64,000 bases of DNA from CAITWD01 sp963727285 (GCA_963727285.1 CAVSFF010000009.1:682001-746000); one strand, 5' to 3'. Shown: positions 1 to 10,752, numbered from the stretch's first letter. Numbers and translations: made by a program. Notes: generated by a model not told the origin, from the letters alone.

Positions 1-108
1 GAGCTCGACGCGGTCGGGAGTGTTGCGACGACTCTTGTTGCTCTGGTAGTTCCGACGCTTGCACTCTTGGCAAGCAAGAGTGATCGCGAGACGCTGTCCC
101 GGTGCCAC
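1..108 (-). CDS. rpmG: 50S ribosomal protein bL33, partial
   Basis: The reverse strand encodes the first 36 residues of bL33. The zinc-ribbon start LACQECKRRNY is followed by the NTPDRVEL segment typical of the family. The second half, with the other Cys pair, lies beyond the left edge of the window. bL33 is a small protein of the large ribosomal subunit. The start is taken as the GTG at 106-108, because an AAAGGG element lies about 7 nt upstream and the reading then begins MAPGQRLAITLAC. The product is a Cys-containing (zinc-binding) type of bL33. It lies downstream of a strong terminator hairpin, so it probably has its own promoter between 109 and 154. Confidence 0.9.
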   Translation of the reverse strand, partial: MAPGQRLAITLACQECKRRNYQSNKSRRNTPDRVEL

Positions 109-154
109 GTGCCAGCCCTTTCGGTCGAGAAACGGAGGACGAGGCTACCACATG

Positions 155-186
155 CCTGTGGCACCGGCCGAAGCCGGTGCCACAGG
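155..186 (-). terminator. UUCG-loop terminator hairpin
   Basis: A perfect 14-bp inverted repeat (CCTGTGGCACCGGC) surrounds a 4-nt loop. Read on the reverse strand the loop is C(UUCG)G, a very stable tetraloop. It begins 3 nt after the stop codon of the 189-479 gene and separates that operon from rpmG. No U-tract follows, which is common for actinobacterial hairpins. Confidence 0.75.
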
Positions 187-188
187 TG

Positions 189-479
189 TCAACGGTAGCG
201 GCGTACTCCGCCGCGCAGGTACTGCTGGCGGGCCGCGGCCTGCTCGGCGGCGGCGGCGACGCGGAGGAGGGCCGCCGACGCGCGCTGGAGATCCAGGTTG
301 GTCGGCACGACGACCGGTTCCACTCCGAGCCCTTCGCAGAGGCGCCGGTAGTGCGTCACGAGGGCCGGCCGGGCGACCGCGTTCGGCGATCCGGCCGAGC
401 GGACGCGGTGGCAATGCTGCTGCACGTCATCGACAGTCGGCACGCCGCGTGGGATCACTGTTCGACTGGGTGGGCTCAT
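189..479 (-). CDS. small hypothetical protein
   Basis: A 96-residue protein that I do not recognise. It is rich in His, Arg and Ala, and its C-terminal half (RASAALLRVAAAAEQAAARQ) looks helical. Its ATG overlaps the stop of the upstream gene by 4 nt (ATGA), so the two are translationally coupled. A UUCG terminator follows the stop directly. Coupling and the terminator are the main evidence that it is real. No signal peptide or membrane segment is visible. Confidence 0.55.
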   Translation of the reverse strand: MSPPSRTVIPRGVPTVDDVQQHCHRVRSAGSPNAVARPALVTHYRRLCEGLGVEPVVVPTNLDLQRASAALLRVAAAAEQAAARQQYLRGGVRRYR

Positions 480-748
480 GTGTCCTCCGGAATGGTCGGA
501 TCCAACGGGATCAAGAGGGCGTCGCGACCGGTTGCTGTTATCGAGAGCAGGAAGCGGCGACCGTCGATTCCCGGTGCGAGCTCCTCATGGAGTTCGAAGA
601 CCTCGCATGTCCCGTCGAAGGCGTGTCCGTACAACCGCAGCGGCGCGGTCGTGTGGGCGTCGAGCGCGGTGAGCGCCCGCGTCAGGCTGTCGCGGGAATG
701 GTCGGGCAAAGGATCGGTGAGGCGCAGTTCCGGCATTTGCCTATCCAT
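476..748 (-). CDS. small hypothetical protein
   Basis: A 90-residue protein of unknown function, starting at the ATG at 746-748 (MDRQMPELRL). The sequence is balanced and globular-looking, with alternating hydrophobic strands such as FLLSITATGRDALLIPLDP. It is not an Arg/Pro-rich shadow frame. It is the first gene of a two-gene operon with the 189-479 gene, and they share an ATGA overlap. The same reading frame stays open far upstream into the J-domain gene, but the ATG at 748 gives a sensible protein and avoids the 818-1069 gene on the other strand. Confidence 0.55.
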   Translation of the reverse strand: MDRQMPELRLTDPLPDHSRDSLTRALTALDAHTTAPLRLYGHAFDGTCEVFELHEELAPGIDGRRFLLSITATGRDALLIPLDPTIPEDT

Positions 749-817
749 CGGCGCCGTCGCCGATGGCCTTGAGGCGCGGGGCGGTCGCCCGGGAGCGCCG
801 ACGCGTATCCTTGGACC

Positions 818-1069
818 ATGGATCACGACTTGGATCTCGGCGACGCCGCCGCATACATCCTCGGCGAGCGCCCGGGTCTGGATGAGGATCAGGTCTGGGC
901 GGTGCTCACCGAACTCGGCGATCCGCCGGCCGCGACGAGCAACGACCTCGCCCTGCATCTGGTCGCGACGACGCTGCCGGACGTGCCCAAGCGCGACGCG
1001 CAGTTGATCCTCGACGAATGGCGCGCGTACGCGGCGCTGGCCATCGAGCCCGACTGGGACGACGACTAG
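818..1069 (+). CDS. small acidic hypothetical protein
   Basis: An 83-residue acidic protein ending in WDDD. Its middle section (LDEDQVWAVLTELGDPPAATSNDLALHLVATTLPDV) resembles a small all-helical domain. The start is the ATG at 818. The stop overlaps the stop of the converging J-domain gene in a CTAG (1066-1069). This overlap of TAG stops recurs at several convergent pairs in the window and supports both gene ends. Function is unknown. Confidence 0.55.
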   Translation: MDHDLDLGDAAAYILGERPGLDEDQVWAVLTELGDPPAATSNDLALHLVATTLPDVPKRDAQLILDEWRAYAALAIEPDWDDD

Positions 1070-2125
1070 CGCGGACCGGCGGAGTTCGGGGGAGCCCCGC
1101 GGCGGCGGGCTCGCGAACCGTCGCCCAACAGCATCTCTCGGGCGGCGTTCAGTGCGACGGTCAAGCCTTCCGCCTGACCGCGGATCGTCGGATGCAGATC
1201 GGCGACACGGTCGGGGTGGCACCGCACGATCTGGGCGCGGAACGCACGCTCGATCTCCGCGGAGGTCGCGGTCGTCGCCACCTCCAGCAGGGCCGCGGCG
1301 TCGGCGCGAGTCTCCGGCAGCGGCGTTTGCCCCGCCACGCCCTGGGACCGGAGCACGGCCACCTGGCGCAGGATCGCCGCCACCTGAGACTTTTCGGTCG
1401 CGCAGGTTTGCCCGATCGGCGGCCAGCTGCGCCCGCTCCTGGCGGACCTCTTCGGCGAGCTCGAGCAGCTGCCGGTCGCGGACGGCGCGATCATCGCGCA
1501 ACCCGTCGAGAAAGCGCGCGGCGTCGGCCGGAACCGGCGCGTCGGGTGGCACCACGCGGTCCGTGCCGCGCTCGCCCCGTCGGATGCGCGCGATGATCTC
1601 CTCGAGGGAGAGGTGGGCACGATTGCCGCCGGACGGCCCGTCGGACGGTGCGAGGCGGATCAGCTCCACGGCATCCCAGCTGGGCGCCACGAGAAACGCC
1701 GCCGAGGAACGACCGACGAGCAGCGCCCGGCGCGGCGCGGTCGCGGTCACGCCCAGGAGGCCGAATCGTCCGACACCGGTGCCTGCGGCGATGTCCTCGA
1801 GCTCGTCCTGAAGATCTGCGAGGCGGCGGGCGACCTCACGGGCGTCCGGTCCGGATCCGGACGCCATCCGGGCGACCTCGTCGCCGACCTCGCGGGCGGG
1901 CACCGACTGGCCCGCGGCCAGCGCCAGCCACCAGCGCGCCCACGGGTCGCCGACCGCGGCGCGCGCCACGTGAACGGCCGCGTCGGGTGCGTCGACCCCG
2001 TGCAGGGCGGCGGCCAGGTCGGCCTGGACGCGTGCGTCGTCACCCAGCGCCGCCGCCGTCGCCAACAGCGCCACCTGGCGCCAACGCCCGCGCTCGCCGG
2101 AGGCCGGTGCCACCCCGGCCCGCAT
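1066..2125 (-). CDS. C-terminal J-domain protein, frameshifted
   Basis: The first ~245 codons (to about 1395) encode an Ala-rich helical region and a coiled-coil-like stretch (residues ~205-245, LAEEVRQERAQLAADRANL). The frame then shifts by one base. The last ~110 codons encode a DnaJ domain with the HPD motif (RCHPDRVADL) and a helix ending ALNAAREMLLG. Dropping one A from the AAAA run (TTTT at 1391-1394 on the + strand) joins the two parts as DRKSQVAAILRQV. J-domains stimulate Hsp70 ATPase. Having the domain at the C-terminus is less common than the DnaJ arrangement. The start ATG at 2125 has a GAGGA 7 nt upstream; a GTG at 2143 is an alternative. Probably intact in reality. Confidence 0.7.
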
Positions 2126-2186
2126 GACCAAGTCCTCACGCACGGTCCCAGGGTAGCGCCGGGGTGGCACGGGTATCCTCCCGGTC

Positions 2187-4211
<2,025 letters not shown>

Positions 4212-4256
4212 TCTCGGGGCGCGTGCGGGCAGGCTGCGGCTATTGTTGACGGCAAC

Positions 4257-4493
4257 ATGGCTGACCTTGACGAACTCAACGACATGATCACGGCCGCCCT
4301 GCCCGGCGCCGAGGTCCAGATCGTCGACCAGGGCGGTGGCGACCACCTGTTCGCGTCGGTCGTCGCACCCCAGTTCGCGGGCGCGTCGCTGATCCAGCAG
4401 CACCGGATGGTCTACGCGGCCGTCCAATCCCGTCTCGACGACGGCAGCATCCACGCCCTAGCCCTTAAGACACGTGCCCCGGAGGCTTCATGA
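4257..4493 (+). CDS. BolA family protein
   Basis: A 78-residue BolA/IbaG-like protein. The family helix-strand signature near the end is clear: QQHRMVYAAVQSRL followed by IHALALKT. BolA proteins bind [2Fe-2S] clusters together with monothiol glutaredoxins. The next gene, starting inside this one (ATGA overlap at 4490-4493), is exactly such a glutaredoxin. That gene order strongly supports a BolA-Grx complex acting in cytoplasmic iron-sulfur cluster handling. Confidence 0.9.
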   Translation: MADLDELNDMITAALPGAEVQIVDQGGGDHLFASVVAPQFAGASLIQQHRMVYAAVQSRLDDGSIHALALKTRAPEAS

Positions 4494-4834
4494 GCGACAC
4501 GCTCACAATGACCGAGCAGGAAATCCTCGACCAGATCCAGCGCGAGGTTGCCGACAATCGTGTGTTCGTCTTCATGAAGGGCACGCCCGAGATGCCGCGC
4601 TGCGGCTTCTCCAATCAGGTCGTGCAGATCCTGAACCACCTCAACGTCGAATACGGCGCACGCGACATCCTCACCGATCCGCGCATCCGCGAAGTGCTCA
4701 GCGAATGGTCGCAGTGGCCCACCATCCCCCAGGTCTTCGTCGACGGAGAACTGATCGGGGGCTGCGACATCACGACCGAGCTGTTCCAGAGCGGGGAACT
4801 GCAAAAGATCCTCGGGTCCGAGGCAACCGCCTAG
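4490..4834 (+). CDS. grxD: monothiol glutaredoxin (Grx4 family)
   Basis: A 114-residue monothiol glutaredoxin. It has the active-site CGFS (MPRCGFSNQVVQIL), the glutathione-binding WPTIPQVFVDGELIGGCD segment, and the KGT motif near residue 27. Grx4-type proteins carry a glutathione-ligated [2Fe-2S] cluster and deliver it to apo-proteins. Translation is coupled to the upstream bolA gene by ATGA overlap. The protein covers the full family length. Confidence 0.95.
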   Translation: MSDTLTMTEQEILDQIQREVADNRVFVFMKGTPEMPRCGFSNQVVQILNHLNVEYGARDILTDPRIREVLSEWSQWPTIPQVFVDGELIGGCDITTELFQSGELQKILGSEATA

Positions 4835-4894
4835 ATCGCGTCGCGGTCGGCGGACGCTTTCCCCGGCCGCGCACCGTCCGATCGAATCCGGACG

Positions 4895-6493
4895 CTACGC
4901 GTCGCCCGGCGCAACGAACGCGCTGTGCTCGAGCGCCATCACCACGACGTCATCCCGAAGCGAGCCGGCGTCATGGCGACGCGCCGCCTCGATCAGGCGC
5001 TCGAGTCGCGCCTCCACCGCACTTGCGCGCTCCTGCCAGAGCAGGTCGAGCACGCGCTCGATCCCGAACATGTCGTCGCTCGTGCCGGCTTCGAGCAGGC
5101 CGTCGGTAAAGAGCAGCAGGGTGTCACCCCGTCCCAGCGCGAACGACGCCGCCGGCCACTCGGCATCGTCCATGCCGCCGAGCAGCGGGCCGGTCGGGAC
5201 ATCGTCGACTTCGCGACAGCCGCCCGGGGTCAGGATGACCGGGGCGGGGTGCCCCGCGCGGGCGAAGATGCCGCTGCCGTCCGGGTTGATCAGGGCGTAG
5301 ATCACGGTCGCAAACAGCCCCGCCCGGCGAACCTCCGGACGTGACATTTGGGTGTTGAGGGCCAGCAGTACCCGATCGGGCTCCGGGTCGACGGCGATCA
5401 TCGTGCGCCAGCCGAAGCGCAGACCGGCCGCCTGGGCGGCGGCGCCCGCGCCGTGACCCGCCATGTCGCCGACGATCATCGCCAGGCGGCCGTCGGGGAG
5501 CACTTCGGCGTCGTAGAAGTCGCCGCCGATCAGCAGGGCGCGCTCCGCGGGCCGGTAGCGCGCAACGAGGCGATACCCGACGTACCCGGGCAATCCCGCC
5601 GGCAGCAACCCCTGCTGGACCGTCTCCCAGAGTCGGCGCTCGGTGCGCTGCCCGGCCTCCCGCCGGGCCGCAGCGGCGACGGCATCCCGCTGCTGGAACA
5701 CCTGGCGCTGCATGGTGTTGAAGCCGTCGACCAGTTCGCCGAGTTCACGGACGGCATTCTCTGACTCGGGAACCGGTTCGAGCATCCGGCCGCGCGCCAC
5801 GCGGCCGACACCCTCTTCGAGCAGGCCGATCGGCACGCCGACGCGCCGCCACAGACGGCGGGCGGTGAGCGCGACGACGGCAAACGCAATCAACGCGGCC
5901 GCGATGACCGCGATGAGCGTGATGTTCCGACGGTCCTTGGCGGAGGCGAAGGCCTGCTCCTTGGCGAGCCCGACGTCGGCAGACAGTTGCGCCGACGAGT
6001 TGCGGAAGGCGTTGAGATACCGCTGGCCCGTGCGGAGGTTGACGAGCGTCGCCGCCTGTCGCTCCCTCCCCTGGCGCCGCAACTGGATGAGATTGAGGCT
6101 GTGCGCGAACCAGCGCTGTGCGTCCGTGTTGGTCTGGGCCACGTCGGCACTCAGTTTGGGCTCGGTCCGCACGAGGTACCGAAGACGTGCGACGTCGCCG
6201 GGATACCGGTCGACGGCCGTCGTGTACGGCTGCAGATAGTCGCCGTGCCCGGTCAGGACATACCCGCGGCTGCCGGTGTCGGCGTTGAGAAGATCGATGA
6301 ACTGCTGGTTGGTCGCGGCGAGGCGCGCGACGGCAAGCTCACCGGCGTTGGAGTAATCGCTTGCGGTGATCAGGGTGCCGGCGGCGGCGACCGCGATCAA
6401 CAGCAGCAGGACCACGGCGATCGCAGCGACCAGGCGCAGCAGCAGTCCCCGCAGGGACCGGCGTTCAGGCCGGGGATGCCCGCGGGCCATCAC
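4895..6493 (-). CDS. membrane PP2C-type (SpoIIE) phosphatase with CHASE3 and HAMP
   Basis: A 532-residue signalling protein. An N-terminal membrane helix (~residues 15-42) leads to an extracytoplasmic CHASE3 sensor (~45-185, with DTGSRGYVLTG). A second helix (~193-213), a HAMP linker (~215-270) and a PP2C/SpoIIE phosphatase domain (~310-525) follow. Metal-binding acidic motifs are visible: GGDFYD, VGDMAGHG and LRDDVVVMAL. Such enzymes usually dephosphorylate anti-anti-sigma factors (STAS proteins) in stress signalling. No partner kinase or STAS gene is nearby. It lies 54 bp after pyrD on the same strand, so read-through is possible. Confidence 0.9.
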   Translation of the reverse strand: MMARGHPRPERRSLRGLLLRLVAAIAVVLLLLIAVAAAGTLITASDYSNAGELAVARLAATNQQFIDLLNADTGSRGYVLTGHGDYLQPYTTAVDRYPGDVARLRYLVRTEPKLSADVAQTNTDAQRWFAHSLNLIQLRRQGRERQAATLVNLRTGQRYLNAFRNSSAQLSADVGLAKEQAFASAKDRRNITLIAVIAAALIAFAVVALTARRLWRRVGVPIGLLEEGVGRVARGRMLEPVPESENAVRELGELVDGFNTMQRQVFQQRDAVAAAARREAGQRTERRLWETVQQGLLPAGLPGYVGYRLVARYRPAERALLIGGDFYDAEVLPDGRLAMIVGDMAGHGAGAAAQAAGLRFGWRTMIAVDPEPDRVLLALNTQMSRPEVRRAGLFATVIYALINPDGSGIFARAGHPAPVILTPGGCREVDDVPTGPLLGGMDDAEWPAASFALGRGDTLLLFTDGLLEAGTSDDMFGIERVLDLLWQERASAVEARLERLIEAARRHDAGSLRDDVVVMALEHSAFVAPGDA

Positions 6494-6546
6494 ACCCTCC
6501 GACGGCCGCGGGACCGGGCCGCCCGCGTGGGCACCGCGTGCGGCAC

Positions 6547-7633
6547 CTAGGCGGCGCTCCCGATGAGCTCGGAGATGTCGCGCACCCCCTCGGCGTCCAT
6601 CCGATCGATCAGACCGCGGTTGATCCTCGACACCAACGCCGGCCCGCCGTAGATCAGCGCGGTCCAGACCTGGACAAGCGACGCCCCCGCCGCAAGCCGC
6701 TCCCAGACGTCATCCGCGCTGGCGATCCCGCCGACGCTGATCACCGGGAGTTCCGGAGCCCGGGCAACCGCCCGACGGAGCATCTCCAGGCTCCGCGCGG
6801 CGAGCGGAGCCCCCGACAGGCCGCCGGTCTCGGCGACAAGTCGCTCGGGTGATGCCAGTCCGGCTCGGGACAGCGTGGTGTTGCAGACGATGATCCCGTG
6901 CACGCCCGCCGCCTGCACCTGGTCGATCGCCGCGTCGAACTGATCGTCGGTGAGGTCGGGAGCGACTTTGACGAGGATCGGTCGGCGTCGGGAACCCGTG
7001 AGCGAGGACTTCACGCGGTTGAGGTCCACGAGCTCCTCGAGGATCCCGCCAAGCGCCACGGACTCCTGCAGCTCGCGCAGGCCCGGCGTATTGGGGGACG
7101 AGACGTTCACCACGATGTAGTCGGCATACGGCCAGAGCCGGTCGAGGCTGGCGACGTAGTCACGCTTGGCGTCGTCCAGCGGGGTCACCTTCGACTTTCC
7201 GATATTCACGCCGATGGGGATCCGGTGCAGCACCCCGGCCCGGTCCCACTGGGCAAGCCGATGGGCGGTGGCCGCCGACCCGTCGTTGTTGAACCCCATC
7301 CGGTTGATGACCGCCCGGTCCGCGGGGAGACGCACCACGCGCGGGGTCGGGTTGCCGTCCTGCGACAGCGCCGTCACCGTCCCGATTTCCGCGAATCCGA
7401 AGCCGAGGCTCTGCCATGCGCGGATACCGCGGCCCCATTTGTCGTAGCCCGGCGCCAAGGCCCACCGGATTCGAGAACCGCAGGCCCCAGAGCCGCTGCG
7501 CCAGGCGCTCGTCGCGGACGCGCAGACGCGCCAGACCCATGAGCGGTGCCGCGCGTTCGGCGACGGCGATGGCCCGCAGGTGGGCCTTCTCCGGATCCAT
7601 CCGGAACACGACGGGGCGAAGCGCGCGATACAC
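6547..7633 (-). CDS. pyrD: dihydroorotate dehydrogenase (quinone), frameshifted
   Basis: Class 2 dihydroorotate dehydrogenase, which oxidises dihydroorotate to orotate at the membrane with quinone as acceptor (pyrimidine synthesis). The N-terminal helical extension begins MYRALRPVVFRMDPEKAH. The barrel carries IGVNIGKSK, VNVSSPNTPGLR (catalytic Ser region), CNTTLSR and VSVGGI. At about 7455 the frame shifts within the conserved NPVGLA-GYDKWG stretch. Removing one G from the GG at 7455-7456 restores a continuous ~361-residue protein. Both parts are conserved, so I regard this as a sequence error. phhB lies 29 bp upstream on the same strand. Confidence 0.9.
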
Positions 7634-7662
7634 GCGCCCCGGGCGGTCTTCGGCCGCCTGCG

Positions 7663-7941
7663 TCAGCTGAGTGCCTCGATCTGGGCGGCGAGCGCGAGGT
7701 CGGCCTCGGTCACGCCTCCTTCACTATGCGTCGCCAGCGTCACCGTCACGGCATTCCAGTTGATCTCGAGGTCGGGGTGATGGTTGGCTGCCTCGGCGGC
7801 CCCGGTGATGCGATTGACGAACATCACCGATCCCACAAAATTCTCGAACGTGAACCGCTTCCGGATCGCGCCGTCGGCGAATGCCCAACCTGACAGGCCG
7901 GTCAGCCGTGCGCGGACATCGTCATCGCCGAGTACCGGCAT
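7663..7941 (-). CDS. phhB: 4a-hydroxytetrahydrobiopterin dehydratase
   Basis: A 92-residue pterin-4a-carbinolamine dehydratase. The family signature is present: F(V)NRITGAAEAANHHPDLEINWN followed by VTVTLATHSEGGVTEADLALA, with the paired His residues of the active site. The enzyme dehydrates 4a-hydroxy-tetrahydrobiopterin after aromatic amino-acid hydroxylation. Homologues are also often found without a hydroxylase, as here. It is probably the first gene of an operon with pyrD. Confidence 0.92.
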   Translation of the reverse strand: MPVLGDDDVRARLTGLSGWAFADGAIRKRFTFENFVGSVMFVNRITGAAEAANHHPDLEINWNAVTVTLATHSEGGVTEADLALAAQIEALS

Positions 7942-8061
7942 CCGTGCCTCCTAGATTGCGTACCCACGCTCACACTACCTTCATGGCGGTGGGCGAGGGT
8001 TGCACAGGGGTCATTACGCGGTAGAGCCAAGAGCGGGCGGGCTCTAAGCTCTGACTCGCAC

Positions 8062-8134
8062 GGGCCGTTAGCTCAGTTGGTAGAGCAGGGGACTTTTAAT
8101 CCCATGGTCGTAGGTTCGAGTCCTACACGGCCCA
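8062..8134 (+). tRNA. tRNA-Lys (anticodon UUU)
   Basis: A full cloverleaf can be folded. The acceptor stem is GGGCCGT/ACGGCCC, and the D-arm is GCTCAGTTGGTAGAGC. The anticodon loop CTTTTAA has TTT at 8095-8097, and the T-arm is GTAGG-TTCGAGT-CCTAC. The discriminator is A and the 3' CCA is not encoded. The first anticodon-stem pair is a G-A mismatch. A tyrosine-recombinase remnant follows 84 nt downstream, so this gene was probably a phage/element attachment site. Confidence 0.97.
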
Positions 8135-8217
8135 TTCCCTCACATTCCTTTCCAGGACTGTGATCTCAGCAACGGCGCCGGGTCCGCCGGAACCCCGAAA
8201 TCGCCAGAGCGGGACCG

Positions 8218-8417
8218 ATGCGGGATACCGGCATCCGCGTTGCCGGGCGTCTGGCGCCGATTTCGCCTCGCGCCGGGTGCGCGTCGCGCCTGTTCAAGGC
8301 CGGGTGGAACGCCAAGCAGGTCCAGATGATGTTGGGGGGCATCACTCCCCGGCGTTTACTCTGTCGACCTACGTCCACCTCATCCCCGATGATGTCCCGG
8401 AGCCGGCTTTCAACTGA
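8218..8417 (+). pseudogene. tyrosine recombinase (integrase) C-terminal remnant
   Basis: The segment CASRLFKAGWNAKQVQMMLG in one frame continues as HHSPAFTLSTYVHLIPDD in another, ending at the TGA at 8415-8417. Together these are the last ~50 residues of a phage-type integrase, including the LGHxSPAxTxxxYxH block with the catalytic Tyr. The frame changes in the G6 run at about 8333-8338. The N-terminal domain, the first catalytic Arg and most of the LRHT box are missing. This is a truncated and frameshifted scar of an integrated element beside tRNA-Lys. Confidence 0.75.
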
Positions 8418-8530
8418 CGCCGCCAGCCGCACGGGGAGGTTCGATCGCCGAGCGGACACCAGCCTCGAGGCACACCCGGGGCACCGGCATCCGCCCGCCG
8501 CGATCGTGACGGGCCGGATACCGTCGGATT

Positions 8531-8950
8531 TCACTGGCCGCTGCCTGGGAGCTGATGGTCGCTGTTCCAGATATCGCGTGCGACCAACCACGAACCGTCG
8601 GACTGCCGTTCGTAGATAGTGATGTACTTCCCGCGGTCGCGGACGGGGTCTCCTCCGGCTGCCGGCGTGAGCGTGATCGTGTACGCGCCGCGCTCAAACG
8701 CCCATGCGTCGCCGGTCAGTTCGACCTCGTCGACCTCGAGCGCGAACGTCACGCGAAATGCAGCAAGCATTCCGGTCGTCCACGCCCGGATGCTGTCGAT
8801 GCCGACGTTCGCCGCGTCGTTCGGCGGCATCTGGACGGCATCAGGCGTGAAGCACCCCGTCCAGGCCTGTGCATCGTTGGCGTTCAGGGCAGCGACGTGC
8901 GTGTCGCGTGTGCGGTCGATCGCGTCGACCTGGGGAACGAGTGTGGTCAT
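8531..8950 (-). CDS. SnoaL-like / NTF2-fold protein
   Basis: A 139-residue protein with the layout of SnoaL/DUF4440 NTF2-fold proteins. It has an N-terminal helix (HVAALNANDAQAWTGCFTPDAV), central strands, and a typical C-terminal GKYITIYERQSDGSWLVARDIWN strand pair. Such folds bind small hydrophobic ligands and occur as ketosteroid-isomerase-like enzymes or accessory domains. The substrate is unknown. The start ATG at 8950 has GGAGA upstream. It lies 35 bp downstream of the cupin gene, so the two are co-transcribed. Confidence 0.85.
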   Translation of the reverse strand: MTTLVPQVDAIDRTRDTHVAALNANDAQAWTGCFTPDAVQMPPNDAANVGIDSIRAWTTGMLAAFRVTFALEVDEVELTGDAWAFERGAYTITLTPAAGGDPVRDRGKYITIYERQSDGSWLVARDIWNSDHQLPGSGQ

Positions 8951-8985
8951 GGGATTCTCCGATCTCGGGTGGGGCGGACGGGTCG

Positions 8986-9498
8986 TCAGGCGGGGATGCC
9001 GGGAGGACCGAGGATCTCGATGCCAAACTCGGCCGCCAGGGCGGTCATGGTCGCGACGTCCGGCGGTTCGGTCGTGGCGGCCGGGATCTCGAGGCGCTCG
9101 GCCGGTTGTGCCCCGGCGCGCATGAACCGTTCGAATCCCCCGGGCTCGGTGACCAGCAGGAACCTCGACTCTGCCGAACTCACGGTGAAGGTGTGCGGGA
9201 TGTCCCGGGGTCCGTAAACGAACGCTCCGGCAGGGGCCGTGATGACCTGGCCGCCGACCCAGAAGGTCAGCTCGCCGTCGATCACGTAGAACCATTCATC
9301 TTCGTGGTGATGCACGTGGAGCGGCGAGCCGGTCCCTCGGGGCGCACGGAGCTCGATGACCGCAACACGTCCGTCAGTCGTCTCGGTCGACGCCTTGATC
9401 GTGGCAAGCTGCCCGAGAAACCAGAGTGCTTCGCCCTCCCCGGCCTGAAGCGCGATCGGCGCGACGGTCGGGCCTTGATCTGTCGGCAAACTCGTCAT
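8986..9498 (-). CDS. cupin-domain protein
   Basis: A 170-residue cupin. Motif 1 is GTGSPLHVHHHEDEWFYVIDGELTF in essence (metal ligands His, His, Glu), and motif 2 is PAGAFVYGPRDIPHTF (final His). Such proteins bind a divalent metal and may be dioxygenases or storage-like sensors; the substrate is not predictable. The start ATG at 9498 has AGGAG 7 nt upstream. It is the first gene of an operon with the SnoaL-like gene and diverges from a LuxR-type regulator over ~147 bp, which likely holds the control region. Confidence 0.88.
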   Translation of the reverse strand: MTSLPTDQGPTVAPIALQAGEGEALWFLGQLATIKASTETTDGRVAVIELRAPRGTGSPLHVHHHEDEWFYVIDGELTFWVGGQVITAPAGAFVYGPRDIPHTFTVSSAESRFLLVTEPGGFERFMRAGAQPAERLEIPAATTEPPDVATMTALAAEFGIEILGPPGIPA

Positions 9499-9645
9499 CT
9501 CGGTTCTCCTGTTCGGTCCGGCGCAAAGTGGCCGTCTCATCGATGAGGAAAACCTCGCGTGGGCGGGCGAAATGTTCGATCCCCCGGCTGCGGGGATATT
9601 TCGCGCACGTCGCGCACAGCAGACGCCCTCGGCTACAGTCCACGA

Positions 9646-10752
9646 ATGGGCGCCCAGCGATGGCAGGTCGACCAGCTTGTCGAGGATGTGGCCCGACTCG
9701 GGCAGCGGGGCCTGCCGCGCGACGAGTACTTCGGCGAAGTCGCCGTCCGTTTGCGACGCGTGGTGGATTGCGACGCGACGTGCTGGCACACACTCGACCC
9801 GCAGACCCGGCTGATCACGAGTGACACGGGACGCGAGCTGATCGACGCGGCGTGTTCACGCCGCGAGAACATCGCGGACGCGGGCGCATCCATCCTGGCG
9901 AGCGAGTACTTCGTCGAGGACGTGAACACGTTCGCCGGCCTCGCAGCGCGTCGCGTCCCGGTCGGCATCCTCAGCCAGACGACCGGCGGCCGACCGGAAC
10001 GCAGTGCCAGGTACCGCGACCTGCTCGCGCCCTCCGGGATCCCGTTCGAGCTCCGGGCTGAATTTGTCAGCAAAGGGCGCTGCTGGGGAGCGGTGCACAT
10101 CGCCCGTCGGGATGACAAGCCCGACTTCAGCGCCAGCGATGCGCTCGTGGTAGCGCGGCTCACCAGTGCCATCGCGGACGGGCTCCGGACCACGCTTCGC
10201 CTCGACGCGGCCCGCCAACCGGCTCAACGCGCGGCGCCCGGGCTCGTCGTGCTCAACGCGAATAATGACGTCGAGCTGATCACGCCGCCGGCGCACGAGA
10301 TGCTTGCCGCGATGCGCAATCCGTCCCAGGCCGCGGCCGACGAAACGCCACCGCAGGCGCTGCTGGCGCTCGCCGCGTTCACCCGCGGCAATGCCCGGGA
10401 TCCTGATCGCCCCGAGGCGATTGCCGTCCCGACCCCGTCGGGCTGGATCACGCTCCACGCATCGCTTCCCGACGGCGGCTCGGCCGGCAAGGTCGCCATC
10501 GTGCTCGAGCGCGCACCGAGTCGGGAGGCGACGGCGATCCGCCTCGAGGCGCACGGCGTCACGCCGCGCGAGCGCGAGATCGCGACCCTGCTGGCCCAGG
10601 GTCTGACGAATCCGGAGATCGCCGCCGGGCTCGTGCTCTCCCCGTACACCGTCCAGGACCACATCAAGGGCCTGTTTGAGAAGACCGAGGTGTCCTCACG
10701 CCAGGAACTGGTCGCCCGCGTGTTTCTCGATGAGTACCTTCCCGGCTCGTGA
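9646..10752 (+). CDS. LuxR-family transcriptional regulator
   Basis: A 368-residue regulator. The N-terminal ~200 residues look like a GAF-type sensory region (DEYFGEVAVRLRRVVDCDATCWHTLD). The C-terminus is a LuxR helix-turn-helix (GVTPREREIATLLAQGLTN, then SPYTVQDHIKGLFEKTEV). It is transcribed away from the cupin/SnoaL operon and probably regulates it. The start ATG at 9646 was chosen because it directly begins the conserved N-terminal region. The GAF assignment is tentative; the HTH is certain. Confidence 0.88.
   Translation: MGAQRWQVDQLVEDVARLGQRGLPRDEYFGEVAVRLRRVVDCDATCWHTLDPQTRLITSDTGRELIDAACSRRENIADAGASILASEYFVEDVNTFAGLAARRVPVGILSQTTGGRPERSARYRDLLAPSGIPFELRAEFVSKGRCWGAVHIARRDDKPDFSASDALVVARLTSAIADGLRTTLRLDAARQPAQRAAPGLVVLNANNDVELITPPAHEMLAAMRNPSQAAADETPPQALLALAAFTRGNARDPDRPEAIAVPTPSGWITLHASLPDGGSAGKVAIVLERAPSREATAIRLEAHGVTPREREIATLLAQGLTNPEIAAGLVLSPYTVQDHIKGLFEKTEVSSRQELVARVFLDEYLPGS

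Noticed and set aside
4875..4894. A terminator between grxD and the PP2C phosphatase
   Set aside because: Only a 6-bp stem (CGTCCG/CGGACG) with an 8-nt loop and no T-tract; too weak.
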